Positions 43,826 to 50,414 of a stretch of 50,414 nt of DNA are shown piece by piece (position 1 is the stretch's first letter; each line of letters starts with the position of its first letter). Source of the stretch: Bacteroidales bacterium (lineage in GTDB: Bacteria > Bacteroidota > Bacteroidia > Bacteroidales > JACABE01). The notes beneath the pieces were generated by a model, which did no database searches, had not been told where the DNA came from, and worked only from the letters and a program-made list of their open reading frames with translations. The position numbers were made by a program, and so were the translations under genes. The stretch is from NCBI GenBank assembly GCA_023251515.1, contig JAHEYQ010000035.1:1-50414 (forward strand). The letters are read 5' to 3'.

Positions 43826-46800
43826 ATGAAAAAACTTAATTTTTTTTCTATTTTTCTGTTATTTATAGCAGTACTTTTTGCCCAAAACTCATGGGGGCAA
43901 ACAACTTATTTCTCTGAAAATTTTGATGGTACATGGGTTGGTTCTAATCCAACTACAGCACCATCAGGGTGGACTCAGGTGGCTGGAGCCACAGGTTCTA
44001 CTGAAAGGGGTTGGGATCAGGCTACTAATACAGGTGCAAGTTCTTGGACGGTTCCTAGTTCATGGACGATAAATGGAACATACAAACCTGCCTCTGCTGT
44101 AAATGGAACAAAAAGTGCGCATTATGCAGATTTCACAGCTTCTTCCGGACAAACTGACACATTGAAAACAGGTACAATAGATTTATCAACATCCACATAT
44201 CCGGGTGTGAAATTTTCTTATTCTTATCCATATTCATCTTGGAGTGGTTATTTACAGGTGTTTGCCTCAAATGATAATGGATCAAGCTGGATAAAACTTG
44301 GCTCTGATTTAGGTTTTACAGGAAGCAATACTAGCTGGACATTGGTAACACGTCCTTTGCCAAGTGGTTATAATGTTTCTACCGTAAAAATAGCTTTAGT
44401 TGTAAAAGCAGCAGCTGGAAATGCTGATTTATGGGTTGATGATTTTACAATTTTTGAAAATACACCAATAAGTGCTGGAAATAAATTAATTGGAGGAAGT
44501 GGTACACCTGATTATCCTACTCTTACTGCTGCATTTGCTGATATTAATTCTAAAGGATTAGCAGGAAATATTAATTTGGTATTACAATCAGGATATACAA
44601 GTACTGGTGAAACTTTCCCTATTGTGGGAGCATACCCTGCTTCAGTAAGTAATTATACAGTTTCTATTTATCCCGCAGTAACAGGTTTATCAATAACATC
44701 ATCTAATACCACGGGGACTATCAATTTAAATAATAATAAAAATATTATTTTTGACGGACGTGTTAATGCAACAGCGACTACAAAAGATTTAATCATTGAA
44801 AATACAAGTACAAGTGGATATGCAATTCAATTTATTAATGATGCAGCATGGAATACAATAAAATATTGTAAAATAAACAGTAGAAATACGAATACGACAA
44901 GTGGAACTATCATATTTAATACAACCACTTTAAGTAATGGAAATGACAATAATACTATTGATAATTGTGATATTTATGATGGCTCTTCTACTCCTGTAAA
45001 TGCTATTTACGCTTCAGGAAATACATCTTCGGCTGTATTAAATAATAGTGGAAATACCATTTCAAATTGCAATATTTATAACTTCTTCTCTGCTGGTTCA
45101 GCCACCAATGGTATATTCCTCACTACAGGTAATACTGACTGGACAATTGACAATAATAAATTTTATCAGACAAGCTCACGTACATATACAACTGGTAATA
45201 CTCATAGAGCTATTCAGATTAACAATAGCACTTCCGGTAATAATTTTGATATTAAAAATAATGTAATTGGATATGCTTCTAATACAGCTACAGGGACATA
45301 TACACTTGCAGGAACTACTACAACACGTTTTATTGGCATAGATTTAGCTGTTGGCACATCTACAGCAACAAGCATACAAAATAATACCATAACTAATTTC
45401 TCTTTAGCAACTTCAAGCGGGGCAAATACTACTTATGGTATATGGTGTGGTATATATATATCAGCTGGTAATGCAAACATCGGCACAATTACAGGGAATA
45501 TTATAGGAAGTACATCTGCAATTGATTTAATCAGCTGTACACCTACTACTAGTGGCGCCCTTATTGCGGGAATTAGTTCGACAAGTGCTGGGACAGTAAA
45601 TATCAATAATAATAATATTGGTGCATTAACAGGGTTGGGTGCTGCTGCGATAGGAACTTTAGTAAAAGGTATTCTTTTTACATCTGGAACAATTACTGTT
45701 TCTGGAAATACAATTGGAAGCATTTCAACTGCAAATAGTTTAAGGGCAGGCGTTTCAGGCAGTACAACCGGGGTTTGTAGCACATATGGTATTGATAATT
45801 CAAGTAGTGGAACTGTATTAATTAGTGGGAATTCAATAGGAAACCACACTAATAATGGCAGTAATGTCAATTCTGTAAGTGCTGGTATAAAAAGCTCATC
45901 AGGAACAGTTACGATAGAGAAAAATCTAATTCATAGTATCAATTCAAACTCAACAAATCAAAATATTGGTTTGTATGGTATCCATATAACAAACACATCA
46001 GCTACTGGTACAGTAAAGAATAACATGATTCGTTTAGGCTTGAATGCAGACGGCTCAAATATAACGAATGGTTATGGTTATTCTGGAATTAATGAAGCTG
46101 GAGGAACGAATAACTTTTACTTCAATTCTATATATATTGGAGGTAGCTTAGTTACTTCTTCAGCAAATACCTATGCTTTTCAGAGTGCCGGTTCAGGTAA
46201 TCCTCGCATTTTCGAGAATAATATTTTTGTAAATAATAGAAGTAACACAAGTGGTACTGCAAAAAATTATGCTATTAAGGTTGGAACAAGTGCAGGACTT
46301 ACTTGTGATTATAATATTTTTTATGCTAATGGCACAGGAGGAGTTTTAGGTTCATATAGCACAGATCAAACAACCTTAAATGCTTGGAGAGCTGCTTCGA
46401 GCCAGGACTTACATAGTGCTTATGGTAATCCAAATTTTTCAAATTCAACAGGGACAATGACATCTGTTACTCCTTTAAAAATACAAGGTACAACACCAGC
46501 CGAAGCTTCAGGCCTTTTAATTGCTGGTATTACAGATGATATTGAGGGAAATACAAGAAGTTCATTGACTCCTACTGATATTGGTGCAGATGCAGGTGAT
46601 TATGCCGCATCTGATATATTTACACCAACATTTGCTTACACAAATCTTACAAACACTTCAAGTACTTCAAATCGTATATTATCAGTAAGTATTTCTGATA
46701 TTGGAACAGGGATATCAACAACTGGTGCCTTTATGCCAAGGATTTGGTTTAAGAATTCTACAACTTCATCATCATGGGCAAGCACTGCTGGTGTATTAAC

Positions 46801-49800
46801 TTCAGGCGATGGTAATAATAGTAACTGGAATTTTACTGTTGATTATTCGTTAATTGGAGGTACACCTTCTGGCAATGATGTAATTCAATATTATATTGTT
46901 GCTCAGGATCAGGCAAGCACACCTAATGTATGGTATTCTCCTTATGTTGGGGCTGCTCACACAAATGTTAATACGCAAACTACTGCACCATCTACACCAA
47001 ATAGTTATACAATACTTAATACCTATAGCGGAAATTATACAATACCAGGTGCATTTGCATCGCTTACGCAGTCCGGTGGTTTGTTTGAAAAAATCAATAC
47101 AGGAATTGTTAGTGGAAATATAACTGTTACTATTGCCGGTGATTTATCTGAAACAGGCGCCTTTGCTTTAAATCAATGGGCTGAAGAAGGTATAGGAAAT
47201 TATACCTTGACCATACAATCAGATGGCACTTTACGTACACTTTCAAATAGTGCTAACCTTGCTGTGCCTTTAATCAAAATTAATGGTGCCGACAGGGTTA
47301 CCATTGACGGGCTTTCGGGTAAGAAACTTCTGTTTCGTAATACAAATACGTCATCTAGTTCAGGGGCTGCCACAATCTACTTTGACAATGGATCAACTTC
47401 ATGTACGCTAACAAATTGTATTATAGAAAACAATAGCACATCAGCTACACCAGGCAGTGCTATATTTATAGGTAGTTCAGGCATTATTACTAATAATATA
47501 AACATTACAGCAAACGATATAAGAAAACCGACAGGTGGGACTATAAATGACTATCTTCAAGGAATCTATTCCAATTCCACTTTAAATACATTAACTATTA
47601 CCAATAACAATATTTCGGATTGGACTACTTATGCGATACGATTAATAGTTGTTGCAGATAATTGTACTATAAGTGGTAACAGTATGTATAGAACAACAAC
47701 TGGTACGAGTACAACTGTAACGGTATTGTCTGTTAAAGCAGGTAATGGCCATACTATTTCAGGTAATTTTATTGGTGGTACCTCAGCCAATTGCGGTGGA
47801 AGTGCTTTTACAAATTCAGCAAATGTTTATTTTATGGGTATTGATGTTTCTGGCATAGGAACAACTTCAACAACAAATATTACCAATAACATTTTTCAGA
47901 ATATCAACTTAAGTGGGACTGGCAGTGTTGCTTTCCTTGGAATTAGTGGTGGTAGTGCAAAACTCAATATTGGTAATACTGTTGGAACTGGTAATCTGAT
48001 TGGTCATCCAAGTACTGCTCAAAGTATTAAGGTTTCTGGTACAAATACCACCGCTTTTACGGGAATTGGCTTAAACGGAACCGGTGCAGCAACAGTTTAT
48101 GGTGTTAATTACAATGAGATAGCTAATATTTATGTAACTGCAAATACTGCTGTAAAAGCAATTGATGTTGCTGCTGCCTCATCCTCAGTTGCATCAATTA
48201 CATACAATAACATACATGATATTACTGTTTTCAATACCGGTTCAACAGCCGCTATCAGAGGAATTAATAATAGTGGAACAAGTGCAGGAGCTTTAACAAT
48301 AAGCAACAATACTGTCTCTAATTTATTATCTACAACTACAAATACAGGAACAGGTTCAAGCAGTGCTATTATTGGTATTCTTGCTTCATCTACTGGAAAT
48401 ACTCAAAATATAGTAAATAATACAATTTCAGGATTAAATGCCAGTACTACTGCTGTATCTGCTGTTAAAGTCTTTGGAATAATTGCTTATGGTGCTACAT
48501 CATCAGGATATATAAGCAAGAATAATATTTATGATTTAAAAAACAGTTCTACTGGTTCAGGATATATTGTAGGTATTAATCCTTACGATGGTGCTTTTAC
48601 TTTAGATAATAATATTATTTCTATATTTAATGGAAGTAATACTAATGCTATTACTATTTATGGAATTTGGGATAATATTGGTAGTGCAGGTACAACGTAT
48701 TATTACTTTAATTCAGTAAATATTGGAGGTTCTGCTGCTTCAGGCGCATTAAATTCTTATGCATTTAACAGATCACTTCCTACAACAATTACTTTAAAAA
48801 ATAATATTTTCAGTAATCTCAGAACAGGTGGCACAGGAAAGCATTATGCTATAGCTAATACATCTTCCACACCTGCAACAGGTTGGAGTGCAACAGCATC
48901 TGATTATAATGTTCTTTATGGAACTGCTGCCACTATTGGATTATGGAATACAACTGATAAAACGTATGCAACTTGGCAAATATCAACAACACCTAGTCAG
49001 GATCAGAATTCTTATAATGGAAACCCTCAATTTGCTTCTGCTACAGTTTTAAATGCTTCTGCTATTGCTGTTAATAATAAAGGTGTAGATATCTCAGGTA
49101 TCACCACAGATTATACAGGAACAGTAACCCGTACCAGCCCACCTGATATGGGTGCTTATGAGTTTTCATTGTTAGCATCAGTTGTTACCGGAACATCAGC
49201 TACATCTATCACTTCAACAGGAGCAACCTTATCAGGTACAGTTAATGCTAATAATGAATCTGCAACAGGTAACTTTGAATATGGTTTAACTACTTCTTAT
49301 GGTTCAACTGCTGCATGGACAACAAGTCCAGTAACAGGAACAACCACAATTGATGTAACCGCTGTCATTACTAGTTTGCAACCAAATACACAATACCATT
49401 ACCGTATTAATGCAACTACTCCCAAAGGTACGGCAAATGGTTCAGATCAAACTTTTACTACATCTGCTGCTTCTGCTTCCACTTTTACCGGAACAGGTAA
49501 CTGGACAGATGCATCTAAATGGAGTGATGGATTGCCAGGGGCAGGAACATCAACAAATGCTACCATTAGTGGAACTGTTACTGTTAATGATATGGTTGAA
49601 TGTAATAACCTTACAATTTCATCTTCTGGTGCTGTAACTGTTGGTTCAGGTCAGGGTCTTATTGTAAATGGAAATTTACTTATACAATCAGATGCTACTG
49701 GTACCGGTTCATTTATTGGTGATGCTGCAGATTATACTATTACAGGAACATCAACTGTAGAGCGCTACCTAACCGGCAATAAATTTCATCAATTAGGATT

Positions 49801-50414
49801 ACCAATAAGTACTACAATTGCATCTGGAACAAGTGCAGGACAAACAGGTGATGTATTCAAATATTGTACAGTGGATTCTTATGATGAAACTACTGATAAT
49901 TATGTAAGTTTAGGATCAACAAATAGTGTTACACCAGACAAAGGTTATGTGGTTAAATATGTAGCCGGAGCGGGAGCACCTACAGCCCGTACACTTAGTT
50001 TTACAGGCGCATTAAACACAGGAACAGTTAATATTCCAATGACAAAAACAGCTGGTGGTTGGAATTTAATTCCAAATCCATATCCATCATCCATAGATTG
50101 GAATGCTGCTGGCTGGACAAAAAACAGTACAAATAATACAACTTATATTTACAATCATCCAAAAAGTCAATGGGATTTGTATGATGGCATAGCAGGAACA
50201 AATGACGGTGTTAGATATATTGCACCTGGTCAATCATTCTTTTTTCAAGCTTCATCAGCAGGTAACTTAACTATGACAAATAGTGTAAGATTGCACAATG
50301 CCACATCTTACGTTAAATCTACTAATTCTGTTATAGATAATTTAATTAAGATAAAAGTTAGTGGCAATGCTAATTCTATAACAGATGAAGCTGTGGTTTA
50401 CTTTGCAAATAATC
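43826..50414 (+). CDS. Giant beta-helix-type surface protein, paralogue of the preceding giant, 3'-truncated by the window
   Basis: Open from ATG 43826 to the window edge: 2196 codons without a stop. The signal peptide (FLLFIAVLFAQNSWGQ) is nearly the same as that of the preceding giant protein. A jelly-roll domain (FSENFDGTWVG ... LWVDDFTIFE) covers about 28-210. Two beta-helix-type modules follow at about 216-920 and 1058-1770, with blocks shared with the neighbour (VKNNMIRLG, FYFNSIYIGG, NIFVNNRSN, NIFSNLRTGG), closing PTDIGADAGD and PPDMGAYEF. An Ig-like spacer separates them (FMPRIWFKNS). After about 1778 it differs: an Fn3-like unit (LSGTVNANNESATGNFEYGL), then GTGNWTDASKWSDGLPG, and the ERYLTGNKFHQLG, GWNLIPNPYPSSIDW and YIAPGQSFFFQ segments commonly found before type A sorting domains. 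The true C-terminus is beyond the window. Confidence 0.87.
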   Translation, partial: MKKLNFFSIFLLFIAVLFAQNSWGQTTYFSENFDGTWVGSNPTTAPSGWTQVAGATGSTERGWDQATNTGASSWTVPSSWTINGTYKPASAVNGTKSAHYADFTASSGQTDTLKTGTIDLSTSTYPGVKFSYSYPYSSWSGYLQVFASNDNGSSWIKLGSDLGFTGSNTSWTLVTRPLPSGYNVSTVKIALVVKAAAGNADLWVDDFTIFENTPISAGNKLIGGSGTPDYPTLTAAFADINSKGLAGNINLVLQSGYTSTGETFPIVGAYPASVSNYTVSIYPAVTGLSITSSNTTGTINLNNNKNIIFDGRVNATATTKDLIIENTSTSGYAIQFINDAAWNTIKYCKINSRNTNTTSGTIIFNTTTLSNGNDNNTIDNCDIYDGSSTPVNAIYASGNTSSAVLNNSGNTISNCNIYNFFSAGSATNGIFLTTGNTDWTIDNNKFYQTSSRTYTTGNTHRAIQINNSTSGNNFDIKNNVIGYASNTATGTYTLAGTTTTRFIGIDLAVGTSTATSIQNNTITNFSLATSSGANTTYGIWCGIYISAGNANIGTITGNIIGSTSAIDLISCTPTTSGALIAGISSTSAGTVNINNNNIGALTGLGAAAIGTLVKGILFTSGTITVSGNTIGSISTANSLRAGVSGSTTGVCSTYGIDNSSSGTVLISGNSIGNHTNNGSNVNSVSAGIKSSSGTVTIEKNLIHSINSNSTNQNIGLYGIHITNTSATGTVKNNMIRLGLNADGSNITNGYGYSGINEAGGTNNFYFNSIYIGGSLVTSSANTYAFQSAGSGNPRIFENNIFVNNRSNTSGTAKNYAIKVGTSAGLTCDYNIFYANGTGGVLGSYSTDQTTLNAWRAASSQDLHSAYGNPNFSNSTGTMTSVTPLKIQGTTPAEASGLLIAGITDDIEGNTRSSLTPTDIGADAGDYAASDIFTPTFAYTNLTNTSSTSNRILSVSISDIGTGISTTGAFMPRIWFKNSTTSSSWASTAGVLTSGDGNNSNWNFTVDYSLIGGTPSGNDVIQYYIVAQDQASTPNVWYSPYVGAAHTNVNTQTTAPSTPNSYTILNTYSGNYTIPGAFASLTQSGGLFEKINTGIVSGNITVTIAGDLSETGAFALNQWAEEGIGNYTLTIQSDGTLRTLSNSANLAVPLIKINGADRVTIDGLSGKKLLFRNTNTSSSSGAATIYFDNGSTSCTLTNCIIENNSTSATPGSAIFIGSSGIITNNINITANDIRKPTGGTINDYLQGIYSNSTLNTLTITNNNISDWTTYAIRLIVVADNCTISGNSMYRTTTGTSTTVTVLSVKAGNGHTISGNFIGGTSANCGGSAFTNSANVYFMGIDVSGIGTTSTTNITNNIFQNINLSGTGSVAFLGISGGSAKLNIGNTVGTGNLIGHPSTAQSIKVSGTNTTAFTGIGLNGTGAATVYGVNYNEIANIYVTANTAVKAIDVAAASSSVASITYNNIHDITVFNTGSTAAIRGINNSGTSAGALTISNNTVSNLLSTTTNTGTGSSSAIIGILASSTGNTQNIVNNTISGLNASTTAVSAVKVFGIIAYGATSSGYISKNNIYDLKNSSTGSGYIVGINPYDGAFTLDNNIISIFNGSNTNAITIYGIWDNIGSAGTTYYYFNSVNIGGSAASGALNSYAFNRSLPTTITLKNNIFSNLRTGGTGKHYAIANTSSTPATGWSATASDYNVLYGTAATIGLWNTTDKTYATWQISTTPSQDQNSYNGNPQFASATVLNASAIAVNNKGVDISGITTDYTGTVTRTSPPDMGAYEFSLLASVVTGTSATSITSTGATLSGTVNANNESATGNFEYGLTTSYGSTAAWTTSPVTGTTTIDVTAVITSLQPNTQYHYRINATTPKGTANGSDQTFTTSAASASTFTGTGNWTDASKWSDGLPGAGTSTNATISGTVTVNDMVECNNLTISSSGAVTVGSGQGLIVNGNLLIQSDATGTGSFIGDAADYTITGTSTVERYLTGNKFHQLGLPISTTIASGTSAGQTGDVFKYCTVDSYDETTDNYVSLGSTNSVTPDKGYVVKYVAGAGAPTARTLSFTGALNTGTVNIPMTKTAGGWNLIPNPYPSSIDWNAAGWTKNSTNNTTYIYNHPKSQWDLYDGIAGTNDGVRYIAPGQSFFFQASSAGNLTMTNSVRLHNATSYVKSTNSVIDNLIKIKVSGNANSITDEAVVYFANN

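Noticed and set aside
45433..45870. A 145-codon open frame on the minus strand
   Set aside because: It lies wholly inside the second giant gene and its valine/proline-rich product is the expected antisense of Thr/Ser/Asn/Gly-rich coding.
35110..50414. Possible CRISPR-like or satellite DNA repeats
   Set aside because: Repetition is at the level of short protein turns with variable spacing; no identical DNA repeats with regular unique spacers were seen.

Overview
This window comes from an AT-rich member of the Bacteroidota. The evidence is Por/type IX secretion (T9SS) C-terminal sorting domains of both type A and type B, a TonB-type outer-membrane barrel with a carboxypeptidase-regulatory N-domain, a DUF5916 protein, the near absence of Shine-Dalgarno sequences before genes, and several TAnnTTTG -7 boxes typical of the Bacteroidota housekeeping sigma factor. 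The lineage within the phylum cannot be fixed from the sequence; a free-living or environmental Bacteroidales-like organism is my guess.

Layout. 1-1220: the 3' part of a type B T9SS surface protein whose 5' end is broken by stops. 1280-8171 (minus): a housekeeping block of topA, sufS, a VirK-family secreted protein, sufE, a four-helix-bundle gene framed by inverted repeats, sufT and an aspartate aminotransferase. 8412-9734: miaB. 9864-13197: an orphan Wza/Wzc-type polysaccharide export pair whose tyrosine kinase ends in fourteen Gly-Tyr repeats. 13263-16718: a radical SAM protein overlapping a probable DUF6873 (GME-fold) gene, then a secreted M14 carboxypeptidase. 16727-18243 (minus): glycosyltransferase and GtrA. 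18311-24151: dprA, an EFR1-type flavodoxin/ferredoxin membrane protein, the outer-membrane barrel, and prfB with its programmed +1 frameshift. 24197-26404: DUF5916 protein.

From 26430 to the end the window is given to regulation and cell-surface display. A minus-strand operon encodes a LytS-like kinase with a degenerate ATPase domain, a LytTR response regulator and a TPR-containing histidine kinase. Divergent from it is a small T9SS adhesin-like protein. Next is a three-gene operon of secreted PKD/Ig-like proteins; the first two share an unusual C-terminal tail (PKPxTSxI[YW]H) and the third carries a type B sorting domain. Two giant paralogous repeat proteins follow: one of 2647 aa ends in a dockerin-like pair of calcium loops, the other is open at the window edge after 2196 codons.

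The most interesting observation links these parts. Four promoters (the LytTR operon itself, the divergent adhesin gene and both giant genes) carry the same architecture: two 9-bp half-sites resembling the published LytTR consensus, exactly 12 bp apart. In three of them a TTRYTTYG -7-like box lies at an identical distance downstream; in the operon's own promoter a similar box lies about one base further on. I infer an autoregulated LytTR regulon that drives T9SS surface proteins. The two giant genes also share a conserved dyad in unusually long 5' leaders.
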